Counted from the first letter of the stretch, positions 44,967 through 55,212 are shown. The stretch is 64,000 nucleotides of DNA from an uncultured Duncaniella sp. (GCA_910588795.1 CAJURI010000003.1:16930-80929), one strand, 5' to 3'. Notes: generated by a model from the sequence alone, not told the origin. A program made the numbers and translations.

Positions 44967-46259
44967 ATGACAGTACTACTACTCGGCTCAGGCGGCCGCG
45001 AATGCGCGCTGGCCTGGAAAATCTCACAGAGCCCTGCTCTCAAGCACCTGTACATAGCACCCGGCAACGGCGGCACAGGAAGTTACGGAGAAAATGTGAG
45101 CCTGTCACCGCTCGATTTTGACGCTATAGCAGCATTCTGCGAGGAGAAAGGGGTGGACATGATAATCGTGGGCAACGAGGATCCGCTCGTAGCCGGCATA
45201 TACGATTATTTTCATGAGCGCGGCAACGCTCCACTCATCGTCGGCCCATCGAAAGCAGGTGCAGCCCTTGAAGGCAGCAAGGACTTCGCCAAGCAGTTCA
45301 TGGTGCGCCACGGCATACCCACAGCCCGCTACCGCAGCTTCACAGCCGAAACTGTGGCCGAAGGTGAAAAATTCCTCGAAGAACTGCGCCCACCCTACGT
45401 GCTCAAAGCCGACGGTCTTGCCGCAGGGAAAGGGGTACTCATCATCGACTCGCTCGACGATGCCAAGAAGTCACTCCGGGAGATGCTGTCAGGAATGTTC
45501 GGTAAATCATCCTCAACCGTCGTAATCGAAGAATTTCTGAAAGGGATCGAATGCTCCGTGTTCGTGCTCACCGACGGCAACGGCGGCTACCGGATACTCC
45601 CCGTAGCCAAGGACTACAAACGTATCGGCGAAGGCGACACAGGACCGAACACCGGAGGCATGGGAGCTGTAAGCCCCGTGGCTTTCGCTGACGAGACCTT
45701 CATGAAGAAAGTTGAGGAGCGCATCATACTCCCCACCGTCAACGGGCTCATCTCCGAGGGGATCACCTACCGCGGATTCATATTCCTCGGCCTTATCGAG
45801 GTCGACGGAGAACCGATGGTGATAGAGTACAATGTGCGCATGGGTGACCCTGAGACCGAAGTGGTGATGCTGCGCATAGCATCCGACCTTCTCCCTCTGC
45901 TGCGTGCCGCCGCCGAAGGAAATCTCGGCACAATGCCTCTGGCCATCGACCCGCGCTACGCCACCACAGTCATGGTGGTGTCAGGCGGATACCCAGGCTC
46001 ATACCCCAAAGGGAAAGTAATAACAGTCCTTGACAAGGAAAGCGGAGTCACCTTCTTCCATGCCGGAACGGCTCTGCAAGCCGACGGCACACTCGTCACA
46101 TCGGGAGGCCGTGTCATAGCATGCAGCGCGTACGGAAAAGACCTTGACGACGCGCTTGCCAACTCATTCAGGGGTGCGTCGGATGTCACCTACGAAGGCA
46201 AATACTTCCGACGTGACATAGGTGCCGACCTCAAAGCCATCGAACAGTCCCGTAAATGA
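44967..46259 (+). CDS. purD: Phosphoribosylamine-glycine ligase (GAR synthetase)
   Basis: I start it at MTVLLLGSGGRECALAW (430 residues), where PurD proteins begin; the 35 codons upstream are open but not family-like. ATP-grasp features are seen: SKDFAKQFM, PYVLKADGLAAGKGV, GPNTGGMGAVSP and EYNVRMGDPETEV. It ligates glycine to phosphoribosylamine in purine synthesis. Its stop overlaps the next ATG (ATGA). Confidence 0.95.
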   Translation: MTVLLLGSGGRECALAWKISQSPALKHLYIAPGNGGTGSYGENVSLSPLDFDAIAAFCEEKGVDMIIVGNEDPLVAGIYDYFHERGNAPLIVGPSKAGAALEGSKDFAKQFMVRHGIPTARYRSFTAETVAEGEKFLEELRPPYVLKADGLAAGKGVLIIDSLDDAKKSLREMLSGMFGKSSSTVVIEEFLKGIECSVFVLTDGNGGYRILPVAKDYKRIGEGDTGPNTGGMGAVSPVAFADETFMKKVEERIILPTVNGLISEGITYRGFIFLGLIEVDGEPMVIEYNVRMGDPETEVVMLRIASDLLPLLRAAAEGNLGTMPLAIDPRYATTVMVVSGGYPGSYPKGKVITVLDKESGVTFFHAGTALQADGTLVTSGGRVIACSAYGKDLDDALANSFRGASDVTYEGKYFRRDIGADLKAIEQSRK

Positions 46260-47203
46260 CCCGCAAAGAGACCCGCTTAACCAATTTCATACGTTCGCGC
46301 GGAGTAGGCGCAATCATCGCAGCCATCTCGGCATGGCTGACGTGGAGAGCCCTTCCCTCATATACACCCTCAGGATGGTCAGGCATAATGCCTGAACTGT
46401 CCTGGGGCATAAATTTTATGCTGCTTGCAGCGACTGCAGGAGCCATGATAGCCATAAACAGGCAATTCAACATCCTGCGCACACTGTCAGTGTTCTTCGC
46501 TGCATATTTCATCTTCACCACATGCTCCACCCCTGACATAAGTTCTTTTCTGTCAGTCTCCTCCATTCTTGCCGCAGGTATCATACTGTGCATGTGGATA
46601 CTCTTCACGCTATATAACGAACGATACAGCGACCGGCGTATCTTTCTCATATTCGCGATCCTGAGCGCAGGTACCCTCTACGACTGGAAATTTCTTTTCT
46701 TCATCCCTGTATTCATCGTGGGGCTGGCTCAGATGCGCATTCTGAGGTTCAAGAAAATCATGGCGGCACTCATCGGCATAGCCACCCCGCCATGGATAGC
46801 GTTCGGGCTTGGTCTTATTCCGATACCTGCCATCCCACACATATACTTCACATCACCCGCACTGCTTCTGCAGGCCCCCGGAGGATTGCCGTTCCTGTGC
46901 GCCGTAGTCCTGACCATGGCGATAGGATTCCTGTTCGGAAGCATCAACCTGCTGCGCATTCTCGGCTTCAACGCTCGCGCGCGGGCTTATAACGGATTTC
47001 TCGCCATACTCGGCATCTACACCGGGGCTCTTGCCATAATCAACTTCACGGCACTCCCCGACTACGTGACCCTGCTTAACGCGTGCGTGGCATTTCAGGT
47101 AGGGCATTTTTTCAGAGCCACAGCATCACGGCGCGGCTACATAGTGGTACTCCTGCTGCTTGCCGCCTACACATCCTTATATATCTGGGCTGACATATCA
47201 TGA
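46256..47203 (+). CDS. Multi-pass membrane protein (DUF6427-like)
   Basis: The 315-residue protein has about nine hydrophobic segments with short loops and no signal peptide. The order and gene context resemble the DUF6427 family of Bacteroidetes, which sits by biosynthesis genes and is of unknown function; the family call is a recollection. It overlaps purD and pdxB by four bases each (ATGA both times), so all three are translated together. Confidence 0.72.
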   Translation: MTRKETRLTNFIRSRGVGAIIAAISAWLTWRALPSYTPSGWSGIMPELSWGINFMLLAATAGAMIAINRQFNILRTLSVFFAAYFIFTTCSTPDISSFLSVSSILAAGIILCMWILFTLYNERYSDRRIFLIFAILSAGTLYDWKFLFFIPVFIVGLAQMRILRFKKIMAALIGIATPPWIAFGLGLIPIPAIPHIYFTSPALLLQAPGGLPFLCAVVLTMAIGFLFGSINLLRILGFNARARAYNGFLAILGIYTGALAIINFTALPDYVTLLNACVAFQVGHFFRATASRRGYIVVLLLLAAYTSLYIWADIS

Positions 47204-48207
47204 AGATTGTATTTGACCGCAACATACCTTTCATAGCCGGACCGCTTGCCTCCATAGCCGAGGCCATACCAATGGCAGGGACGGACATAACACCCGAAGT
47301 CGCAAGGGACGCCGACGCCATGATCATACGCACGCGCACACGCTGCGACGCTTCGCTTCTTGAAGGCTCGTCATGCCGCTTCATCGGCACAGCCACTATC
47401 GGCACCGACCATATCGATCTGCCATACTGCTCATCAAAAAGGATCACCGTGGCAAACGCGCCCGGATGCAACGCTCCGGCTGTAGCACAATGGGTACTTG
47501 CCGCCATAAATGAATACACCGACAGCAGACCGCTCGACAGCGTGACACTCGGTGTGATCGGAGCCGGCAATGTCGGGTCGCTGCTCATCCGATGGGCACG
47601 CGGACTCGGTATAAAAGTGCTTGTAAACGATCCTCCCCTGCAGCAGACAGCTCCGGATGCATATACATATTCAGGGCTGGACGACATAGCCCGGGAATGT
47701 GACATAATCACAGTCCACACCCCTCTGACCCGCACAGGCAGCCATCCCACCTATCACCTCATAAACAGCGATTTCATATCCGGACTTGAGCGCAGGCCAC
47801 TGATACTTAACGCAGCCCGCGGGCCTGTCACCGACACCCACGCACTCATCGACGGGCTTCGCTCGGGAAAGATATCTGCCGTGGGGATCGACTGCTGGGA
47901 GGGGGAACCTGACTTGGACCTGAATCTTCTCGACATGGCTATGATCGCCACCCCCCACATAGCCGGCTACTCGCGCCAAGGCAAGATCAGAGCCTCACAG
48001 ATGGTGCTTGATGCATTGTCCCGGCATCTCGGGCTCCACACCCGTCTGCTTGCCGACGCTCCACTCACGGCTCCTGTCCCCGACATTATAACACCCGAAA
48101 TGATAGGATACGACATTTCAGCCGACACCCGCTCGCTCAAGGGCTCCCCGTCATCGTTTGAATCCCTGCGAAACAGCTACATCCTGAGAGAGGAACCGGC
48201 TTATTAG
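47200..48207 (+). CDS. pdxB: 4-phosphoerythronate dehydrogenase
   Basis: The 335-residue D-2-hydroxyacid dehydrogenase has the GVIGAGNVGSLL NAD-binding loop, the catalytic arginine in LNAARGPV, a glutamate in CWEGEPD and a histidine in TPHIAGYS. The IGTDHIDLPY and ANAPGCNAPAVAQW segments are diagnostic for PdxB, in the vitamin B6 pathway. It overlaps the membrane-protein gene by four bases. Confidence 0.92.
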   Translation: MKIVFDRNIPFIAGPLASIAEAIPMAGTDITPEVARDADAMIIRTRTRCDASLLEGSSCRFIGTATIGTDHIDLPYCSSKRITVANAPGCNAPAVAQWVLAAINEYTDSRPLDSVTLGVIGAGNVGSLLIRWARGLGIKVLVNDPPLQQTAPDAYTYSGLDDIARECDIITVHTPLTRTGSHPTYHLINSDFISGLERRPLILNAARGPVTDTHALIDGLRSGKISAVGIDCWEGEPDLDLNLLDMAMIATPHIAGYSRQGKIRASQMVLDALSRHLGLHTRLLADAPLTAPVPDIITPEMIGYDISADTRSLKGSPSSFESLRNSYILREEPAY

Positions 48208-48274
48208 AGGGATTGCGATCATACCGGCATCCCCTTCGCGGCATTACCGCACCTTTCACCCCCATAGGCGCATA

Positions 48275-48282
48275 TAACTTTG
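48275..48282 (+). promoter_or_regulatory. -7 box (TAACTTTG) of the amidase gene
   Basis: Exact TAnnTTTG, 38 bases before the ATG at 48321. It supports that start and a separate transcript from pdxB. Confidence 0.5.
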
Positions 48283-48320
48283 TGGCATCATTCATCCACC
48301 ACCTGTCACCACACACTTTT

Positions 48321-48728
48321 ATGCGCACCATCAACCGTCTCATCATCCACTGCACCGCCACACCTCGCGGAAGGCATGTCTCTGTCACTGAGATAGACCG
48401 CTGGCACAAAGCCCGAGGTTTCGACTCGATAGGCTATCATTATGTGATATACCTTGACGGCTCCGTCCATGAGGGACGCCCCATCGAACGCCTCGGAGCC
48501 CACTGCCGGGGCTACAACGCCACATCCATAGGCATAGCCTATGTCGGAGGGCTGGACACGGACGGATCCACCCCGGCCGACACACGCACCGATGCACAGA
48601 AAACCGCCCTGCGCAGTCTTATATCAATACTGCGGGAGCGGTTTCCCGGTGTTACTGTACACGGTCACAGAGAATTTGCGGCAAAAGCCTGCCCCTGCTT
48701 CGATGTACGCAGCGAATACTCAGTTTAG
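48321..48728 (+). CDS. N-acetylmuramoyl-L-alanine amidase (T7-lysozyme type)
   Basis: The start MRTINRLIIHCTAT gives 135 residues; 36 codons upstream are open but precede the promoter. The zinc ligands of the amidase_2 fold are visible: the histidine in IIHCTAT, a second in VHGHREFAAKACPCF, and the cysteine in ACPCFDV, with GYHYVIYLDG between. It cleaves the peptide from MurNAc in cell walls. It has no signal peptide, as with phage-type amidases in Bacteroidales; how it reaches the wall is unclear. The last four bases overlap the opposite trxA stop. Confidence 0.85.
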   Translation: MRTINRLIIHCTATPRGRHVSVTEIDRWHKARGFDSIGYHYVIYLDGSVHEGRPIERLGAHCRGYNATSIGIAYVGGLDTDGSTPADTRTDAQKTALRSLISILRERFPGVTVHGHREFAAKACPCFDVRSEYSV

Positions 48729-49045
48729 AGTGCGAGGAGCTCCTCGATGCGGGCCTGAAGATCAGCCTTCTGCTGCGCCCCTGCCATACGGAGGCTTGAG
48801 ATCTGCTCTCCGTTCTTGAAGAAGAGGATGGTAGGTATCGACATGATGCGATACTTCATGGCGAGGTCATTCTCCTCCTCTATGTTATACTTGCCGATAA
48901 CGGCTTTCCCCTCATACTCCTGGGCGAGTTCCTCCACGATGGGAGCCATGCGCACGCAGGGGCCGCACCATGTGGCCCAAAAATCGATAACTACGGGCTG
49001 ACCCGAAGCGATAATCTCGTGTACGTTCTGATCGGTAAATTTCAT
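48725..49045 (-). CDS. trxA: Thioredoxin
   Basis: The 106-residue protein has the active site WCGPC (C27, C30) and the cis-proline in MSIPTILFF. It reduces cytoplasmic disulfides. It lies downstream of dnaE on the same strand with a 57-base gap. Confidence 0.95.
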   Translation of the reverse strand: MKFTDQNVHEIIASGQPVVIDFWATWCGPCVRMAPIVEELAQEYEGKAVIGKYNIEEENDLAMKYRIMSIPTILFFKNGEQISSLRMAGAQQKADLQARIEELLAL

Positions 49046-49102
49046 GATAATAATAGTTGAATAAAGTTATTGTATGGTAGTAACGTAATTGATTCTGTTT
49101 CC

Positions 49103-52100
49103 TCAGTCATTTATTTTGTAGCTGATATTTTCCTCCTCAAGAGCCTCCACAAGCCCGCGGGTGATGTGTATGCGCCGCGCCGACGACATGTGGAGCGTCC
49201 TGTTGATCGACGGATCAAACACTCTGAAAGCAAGTTCCCCCTCGGGATTCCCTTCACCCTTCACTTTTTCGTCAATGAGCGTCATGAGAAACTTGTTCAT
49301 CTTGGAGGCGTCAACCTCGATAGTTATATTCTTGACAAGCTTCCCCTTGACGTTCTCGAGAAGCTGGATGTTCATTATGTTGAAACGCAACTCCGAATTG
49401 GCAAACCTGCGCTGATACTGGCCGGAAATAAGTATAGGAGTACCCGGAATACCGTAATTATGGAAATCAATGTATGTCTGTCCGAAAAGCATGAACTCGA
49501 CACTTCCGGTGAAATCCTCTATCTTAAGTATGCCGAACGGACCCCTTTGGCCCTGACGGGTCTGGAAATCAACCACCATGCCTCCGAGCTTGACATCCAT
49601 CCCTTCGGCAGGGCTCTTCTCCGTGAACTCCTTCACCGTGCATCCGGTGCCGTGGTTCAGCTCCATATAATAAGGATCAAGCGGATGGGCCGAAAGATAC
49701 ATTCCCACAAGCTCGCGCTCCTTCTCAAGCTTGACCGCCATGGGTACTTCCGGAGCCGGGACAAATGACGGACGTCCCGCAGTAGCCATATCAGCGTCAT
49801 CGCCGAACAGTGACATTGCCGACGACATCTTGTCGTTATGGAACGCCTGTCCGTAACGCACAAGCACCTCGCTGAACACCTCACCCTTGGCATTCTCACC
49901 GAAATAGTCCTCGCGCTTCATCTCCTTGAAACTGTCAAATGCTCCGGCATTGACAAGATTCTCTAAAATACGGCGGTTGATGACACCTGACGGCACACGC
50001 TCCACAAAGTCGTAAGGCGACTCATATGGACCGTGAGCGTCCCTCTCCTCGATAATAGCCTTGACCACACCTTCGCCGATACCTTTTATGGCCGCGAGAC
50101 CGAAACGCACGTCGCCATGGGAATTGACACCGAACTCCATGAAGCTCTCATTCACATCCGGACCGAGAACCTTGATGTGCATGCGCTTGCATTCGTCCAT
50201 GAATCCCGTGAGCTTGTTGATGTCCGACCGGTTGCGCGTAAGTATGGCGGCCATATACTCCGACGGGTAGTTGGCCTTTAGCCATGCAGTCTGGAACGCC
50301 ACCCAGGAGTAGCATGTGGCATGGCTCTTGTTGAATGCATAGGAGGCAAACTTCTTCCAGTCATTCCATATCTTTGTCAGCACCTTGGGATCATGCCCGT
50401 TGGCCTGGCCTCCCTGCATGAAAAGGGCCTCAAGCTCATTCATCTTGTCGATGAGCTTCTTGCCCATCGCCTTTCGCAGAGAGTCGCTCTGTCCTCGAGT
50501 GAAGTTGGCAAGCAGTCGCGACAGGAGCATGACCTGTTCCTGATACACCGTCACACCGTAAGTGTCCTTGAGATACTTCTCCATGACAGGTATATCGTAT
50601 GTGATGGGGCTTCGCCCGTGCTTGCGTGCGATAAAGTCAGGGATATAGTCCATTGGGCCCGGACGATACAGGGCATTCATGGCTATAAGGTCCTCGAATG
50701 TCGATGGCTGGAGCTCACGCAGATACTTCTGCATGCCGGCCGACTCGAACTGGAATGTTCCGGTAGTATTGCCCTGGCAATACAGCTCATAGGTCTTTGG
50801 ATCATTGATATCTATGCTGTCGATATCTATGTCGATGCCGCGTGTCTCCTTTATATTATGTATGGCCTCCTTTATTATGGACAGGGTCTTCAGTCCGAGG
50901 AAGTCCATCTTTATAAGACCTGTGTCCTCTATGATCGATCCCTCATACTGGGTCACGATCATCTTGTCGTTGCCTGAAGCTCCGGGATTCTTATCCACTG
51001 CGGTCGCCACAGGCACCCAGTCGGTGATTGGGTCACGGCATATGATCACACCGCATGCATGCACCCCGGTGTTGCGCACATTGCCTTCGAGGCGGCGCGC
51101 ATATTCAAGCGTCTCTCTGATGAGCGGATTATGCGATGACAGCTCCGGAGAAAATTCCGGGACATACTTGTAACAGTTGTTAAGATTGGTCTTGAGAGTC
51201 TTGCCGTCGGGCCCGTCGGGCATACGCTTCGGCACAAGATTGGCAAGACGGTTGCTCTCAGGCAGAGGAAGCTGTTCCACCCGCGCCACATCCTTGATGG
51301 CCGACTTGGCCGCCATGGTGCCGAAGGTGATAATATGGGCCACCTTCTCCTCGCCATACTTTTCAGTCACATAATGCAACACGTCTCCACGCCCGTCATC
51401 ATCGAAATCCACATCGATATCAGGGAGCGATATGCGGTCAGGATTCAGGAAGCGTTCAAACAGCAGGTCATACTTTATGGGATCGACCTGCGTGATGCCG
51501 AGACAATATGCCACGACACTCCCTGCGGCCGATCCACGGCCTGGCCCCACCGACACGCCGAGCTTGCTGCGGGCTGCATTTATGAAATCCTGCACTATAA
51601 GGAAGTACCCGGGAAATCCCATGGTCTTCATTATGTACAATTCAAACTTTATGCGCTCCTCCAGTTCTGGCGTCAGGGGCGATCCGTAGCGGCGGTCAGC
51701 TCCTTCGTAGGCAAGCTTCGAGAGATAGTCCGCCTCAAATTTTATGCGGTACAGCTTGTCATAACCGCCGAGTTTGTCGATCTTGGCCTGAGCCTTCTCC
51801 GGGCTGAGCACGACATTGCCGTTCTCGTCCTGTGTGAATTCGTCAAAAAGCTCTTTCTCAGTGATTCTCGCCCTGTACTCCTCCTCGGTGCCGAACTCCT
51901 TGGGAATCTCGAAGAACGGCATGATGGGGGCATGGTCAATAGAGTAAGTCTCCACCTTGTCGAGAATCTCTATGGTGTTGCTCAACGCTTCGGGCAGATC
52001 GGGGAATATCGCCGCCATCTCCTCCTGGCTCTTGAACCACTCCTGCTTGGTGTAGCGCATGCGGTTGGCCTCGGTCAGGTAATTATTGGTAGAGATGCAT

Positions 52101-52915
52101 ATCAGACGGTCGTGAGCCTCGGCATCCTCGGCATTTATGAAATGGGAGTCGTTTGTGGCTATTATCTTTATGTCATGCTTGCGTGCAAGTTCTATCAGGA
52201 CCGGATTGACACGCTCCTGCTCTATATAGGTGTCACGGTTGGCACCCGGCAGATCGGTCTTGTGACGCTGAAGCTCTATATAATAGTCGTCACCGAATGT
52301 CTCCTTGAACCACTGCACCTGACGGTCGGCTTCGGCAATGTCTCCCGCCATTATATATTTAGGTATCTCACCGCCCAGACAGGCCGAACATACTATGAGC
52401 CCTTCCTTATGGGCAGCAAGAGCCTTCTTGTCGGTGCGGGGATGATGATAGAACCCCTCGGTATGGGCCTGTGACACTATCTTTATCAGGTTCTTGTAGC
52501 CGGTGAGATTCTTGGCGAGCACTATGAGGTGGCGGCCTTTGTCACTCTTATCACTCCGGTCAGCAAGATCGCCCTTGGCCACGTACATCTCACACCCGAA
52601 TATAGGCTTGAACTTCAATTTCTTTTCAAGCTTGGTTATCTCTGACTCCACCTCAGGGCGCAGAGCCTCACGCTCCTCGTCAGTAGCAGCCTCTTCAAGA
52701 CGTTTGCGTGCATCCTCGATCTTCCCCTTATACTTTTTCTTGAGCTTGTTCACATAATTGAACAGCTCCTTGATCCCGAACATATTGCCGTGGTCAGTCA
52801 GGGCAAATCCCGGCATGCCCAGGTCAATAGCCTTGTCGACAAGCCCCGTCACAGAAGCCTGCCCGTCAAGCAATGAATACTGGCTGTGGACATGAAGATG
52901 TACAAATGGGATCAT
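49103..52915 (-). CDS. dnaE: DNA polymerase III alpha subunit
   Basis: The 1270-residue replicative polymerase starts with a PHP domain (HVHSQYSLLDG). The catalytic aspartates are in LPDIDVDFDDDGR (about residue 495). A helix-hairpin-helix region (IKGIGEGVVKAI) and an OB-fold (GMVVDFQTRQGQRGPFGILK) follow. It is about 100 residues longer than E. coli DnaE, which is usual in Bacteroidetes. Confidence 0.96.
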   Translation of the reverse strand: MIPFVHLHVHSQYSLLDGQASVTGLVDKAIDLGMPGFALTDHGNMFGIKELFNYVNKLKKKYKGKIEDARKRLEEAATDEEREALRPEVESEITKLEKKLKFKPIFGCEMYVAKGDLADRSDKSDKGRHLIVLAKNLTGYKNLIKIVSQAHTEGFYHHPRTDKKALAAHKEGLIVCSACLGGEIPKYIMAGDIAEADRQVQWFKETFGDDYYIELQRHKTDLPGANRDTYIEQERVNPVLIELARKHDIKIIATNDSHFINAEDAEAHDRLICISTNNYLTEANRMRYTKQEWFKSQEEMAAIFPDLPEALSNTIEILDKVETYSIDHAPIMPFFEIPKEFGTEEEYRARITEKELFDEFTQDENGNVVLSPEKAQAKIDKLGGYDKLYRIKFEADYLSKLAYEGADRRYGSPLTPELEERIKFELYIMKTMGFPGYFLIVQDFINAARSKLGVSVGPGRGSAAGSVVAYCLGITQVDPIKYDLLFERFLNPDRISLPDIDVDFDDDGRGDVLHYVTEKYGEEKVAHIITFGTMAAKSAIKDVARVEQLPLPESNRLANLVPKRMPDGPDGKTLKTNLNNCYKYVPEFSPELSSHNPLIRETLEYARRLEGNVRNTGVHACGVIICRDPITDWVPVATAVDKNPGASGNDKMIVTQYEGSIIEDTGLIKMDFLGLKTLSIIKEAIHNIKETRGIDIDIDSIDINDPKTYELYCQGNTTGTFQFESAGMQKYLRELQPSTFEDLIAMNALYRPGPMDYIPDFIARKHGRSPITYDIPVMEKYLKDTYGVTVYQEQVMLLSRLLANFTRGQSDSLRKAMGKKLIDKMNELEALFMQGGQANGHDPKVLTKIWNDWKKFASYAFNKSHATCYSWVAFQTAWLKANYPSEYMAAILTRNRSDINKLTGFMDECKRMHIKVLGPDVNESFMEFGVNSHGDVRFGLAAIKGIGEGVVKAIIEERDAHGPYESPYDFVERVPSGVINRRILENLVNAGAFDSFKEMKREDYFGENAKGEVFSEVLVRYGQAFHNDKMSSAMSLFGDDADMATAGRPSFVPAPEVPMAVKLEKERELVGMYLSAHPLDPYYMELNHGTGCTVKEFTEKSPAEGMDVKLGGMVVDFQTRQGQRGPFGILKIEDFTGSVEFMLFGQTYIDFHNYGIPGTPILISGQYQRRFANSELRFNIMNIQLLENVKGKLVKNITIEVDASKMNKFLMTLIDEKVKGEGNPEGELAFRVFDPSINRTLHMSSARRIHITRGLVEALEEENISYKIND

Positions 52916-52958
52916 GGAAATAGAAAGATCAAAAATCGGTTAAGGCAAAACACCGAGT

Positions 52959-52966
52959 CAAAGGTA
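52959..52966 (-). promoter_or_regulatory. -7 box (TACCTTTG) of dnaE
   Basis: Exact TAnnTTTG on the minus strand, 44 bases before the dnaE start. No clear -33 TTG. Confidence 0.5.
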
Positions 52967-53040
52967 CACATTATTCCCTTAATTAATCACCTAAAAAATG
53001 CTAAAAATCCTCACCGGCAGCATGACACTGCACATGATGA

Positions 53041-54102
53041 TTATTTAAGGGCATCCTCCACGGCTTTCCATATTCCCTCGCCCCTTATTTCACGGGCCAC
53101 CATAGTGCCGTCAGGCGCGAAAAGCATTATCATAGGTATCCCGTCGAATCCATAAACCTCCATAGGCTTCATCCCTGCATCAATAATCTGAGGCCATTTG
53201 TACCCTTCAGAAGCAATGGCTTTCAGTGTGCGGGCAGGATCATCCCACGTAGCCACACCAAGTATCTGAAGGCGTTCATCCCCTCCGTATTTCTCATATA
53301 AAGGGACAAGTGTCTCCCTCCCCTCGGCACGACACGGCATACACCAGCTTGCCCAGAAATCAACAAGTACATAGCGGCCGCGCCCCACATAGTCGGAGAG
53401 CCGCGACACGGCACCGTCGACACTCTTTCCTTCGATATCGGCAAACATGCAACCCGGACGCATCCTGAGAGCTGTGGACATCTTTTCATCCCATTTGCGC
53501 GTGAACCTCAACCCGAGAAGGCTTGGCGGCAATTCGGGATAAAGCTCTTTCCATTGTTCGGGCGTTGACACCATGGCATACGATCTCAAGGCCGACTCCG
53601 CTATCGCATTATCAGCATTGGCCTGAATAGTCATCCTCAGGTAGTCAAGATACGAGCCCCAAAACGGCCCCATCTTCTCACGGGATTTACTTTTATCATC
53701 CCCGTCTGCATAATATCCCACAAGCTCACGGGCCACATTTTCGAGGGCATTGAGATTCATCTTGTGCCTGCGGTATGCCATATTCACACTGTCACCGCTG
53801 AGCGGGGCGTGATTAACGAAATCGACCTCTGTCACCGAGGGGGACAATATCAGCAATGCATATTCCCTGCCGGCATCCACCCTTGCCCATCCTTCACGTG
53901 GAGCATTCCCGCTCATTGTGAACCGTCCGTCAGTTATTTCTGCGGAATCAATCAGCTGGTTGGTGTCATTCAGCATCAGATAAGCCTTTTGTCCGTCAAG
54001 CACGGTAGTGTGCACGTCTCCTGACACAGTATACTGGAATGCCGATGCATACAGACCTATGAAGAATAGGATAATGCTTATTGAATGCCTGTGATTTATC
54101 AT
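53041..54102 (-). CDS. TlpA-like thiol-disulfide oxidoreductase with DUF4369-like N-terminus
   Basis: The 353-residue protein has a signal peptide (about 1-21). The N-terminal half (about 22-115: YTVSGDVHTTVLDGQKAYLMLNDTN, in part) resembles the DUF4369 sandwich; a helical linker follows. The C-terminal thioredoxin-like domain (about 215-353) has WASWCMPCRAEG as the active site and GIPMIMLF with the cis-proline. Such proteins act in the periplasm on cytochrome maturation or on protein disulfides; which one is not clear here. Confidence 0.88.
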   Translation of the reverse strand: MINHRHSISIILFFIGLYASAFQYTVSGDVHTTVLDGQKAYLMLNDTNQLIDSAEITDGRFTMSGNAPREGWARVDAGREYALLILSPSVTEVDFVNHAPLSGDSVNMAYRRHKMNLNALENVARELVGYYADGDDKSKSREKMGPFWGSYLDYLRMTIQANADNAIAESALRSYAMVSTPEQWKELYPELPPSLLGLRFTRKWDEKMSTALRMRPGCMFADIEGKSVDGAVSRLSDYVGRGRYVLVDFWASWCMPCRAEGRETLVPLYEKYGGDERLQILGVATWDDPARTLKAIASEGYKWPQIIDAGMKPMEVYGFDGIPMIMLFAPDGTMVAREIRGEGIWKAVEDALK

Positions 54103-54128
54103 CTCAAATTAATGTTTGGTTTATCCGG

Positions 54129-54160
54129 TAAAGGTAGGCAAAAAATGCCGAATAAACAAA
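54129..54160 (-). promoter_or_regulatory. Promoter of the TlpA-like gene
   Basis: On the minus strand TTTG (54157-54160), 20 bases, TACCTTTA (54129-54136); the last base departs from consensus. Confidence 0.55.
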
Positions 54161-54205
54161 ATTTGCCAAATTTCACCCTATACCGGAGCATCTTTAGTGA
54201 TTTTG

Positions 54206-54236
54206 TTTGCAAAACGGCAAAATTTGTGTAATTTTG
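54206..54236 (+). promoter_or_regulatory. Promoter of dapA
   Basis: TTTG (54206-54209), 19 bases, TAATTTTG (54229-54236). The ATG at 54259 gives a leader of only ~17 bases. Confidence 0.75.
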
Positions 54237-54258
54237 CCATCTCGAAACCCTCTTTTTT

Positions 54259-55146
54259 ATGGATTACGACCGATTACGCGGAATGGGCGTGGCAATGACC
54301 ACACCTTTCAACACAGACGAATCAATTGATTACGACACCCTTGATTTCCACATCGACTACCTCGTAAACGGAGGTGCCGACTACATAGTGGCACTCGGCA
54401 CCACGGCCGAGACCCCTACCCTAAGCCGGGAAGAAAAAACCGCGCTCGAGGGACGCATTCTCGACCGTGTGGCAGGACGCATACCTGTAGTGGTAGGAAT
54501 CGGAGGGAACAACACCCGCGCAATCATCGACGAGCTTGCATCCACCGAACGCATCAGCGAATTCGCCGCCATCCTGTCAGTAGTGCCTTATTACAACAAG
54601 CCCACTCAGGAAGGCATGTACCGCCACTTCTCGGCCATAGCCAAGGCAAGCCCCATCCCGGTAATACTGTACAACATCCCAGGACGGTCAGGCGTAAACA
54701 TGAATGTCGACACCATAATACGTCTCGCGCGTGAAAATCCGGGCAAGATAATCGGCATAAAGGAAGCGTCGGGCAACATGGACCAGGCATCACTCATCAT
54801 CACGCGCCGTCCCAAGGGATTCCTCGTCCTGTCGGGCGACGACTCCCTCGCCCACACCATGATCGGTAATGGCGGCGACGGGGTGATATCAGTGCTCGGC
54901 AACGCCTATCCGCGCCAGTTCACCTCAATGATACATCTGAGCCTCGACCCCGAACGCCACGACGAAGCCACACAGCTTCATCAGAGATTCTCGGCATTCT
55001 ATTCACTCCTATTCAAGGACGGGAACCCCGCCGGAATAAAATGCCTGCTGCACCACATGTTCCCGCGCTACAATGAGGTGCTTCGCCTGCCACTCGTTCC
55101 CGTTTCCGACTCTACGAGAGCCGGACTCGGACAAGAATTGCTATAA
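54259..55146 (+). CDS. dapA: 4-hydroxy-tetrahydrodipicolinate synthase
   Basis: The 295-residue barrel condenses pyruvate with aspartate semialdehyde, the first step to lysine and diaminopimelate. The Schiff-base lysine is K168 (IGIKEASG), the catalytic tyrosine is Y138 (LYNIPGRSG), and GTTAET is the substrate loop. It has its own promoter and terminator. Confidence 0.96.
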   Translation: MDYDRLRGMGVAMTTPFNTDESIDYDTLDFHIDYLVNGGADYIVALGTTAETPTLSREEKTALEGRILDRVAGRIPVVVGIGGNNTRAIIDELASTERISEFAAILSVVPYYNKPTQEGMYRHFSAIAKASPIPVILYNIPGRSGVNMNVDTIIRLARENPGKIIGIKEASGNMDQASLIITRRPKGFLVLSGDDSLAHTMIGNGGDGVISVLGNAYPRQFTSMIHLSLDPERHDEATQLHQRFSAFYSLLFKDGNPAGIKCLLHHMFPRYNEVLRLPLVPVSDSTRAGLGQELL

Positions 55147-55174
55147 CTCTTCCAAATAGAAAAATTTTTTCTTG

Positions 55175-55212
55175 AAATCGCCTCGTTTTTAGAAACCGAG
55201 GCGATTTTTCTG
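55175..55212 (+). terminator. Terminator of dapA
   Basis: An 11-bp stem AAATCGCCTCG (55175-55185) with 55197-55207, followed by TTTCTGTTTTT. Confidence 0.8.

Noticed and set aside
48321..48728. Prophage remnant
   Set aside because: The T7-lysozyme-like amidase alone is common on Bacteroidales chromosomes and no other phage genes lie near it.
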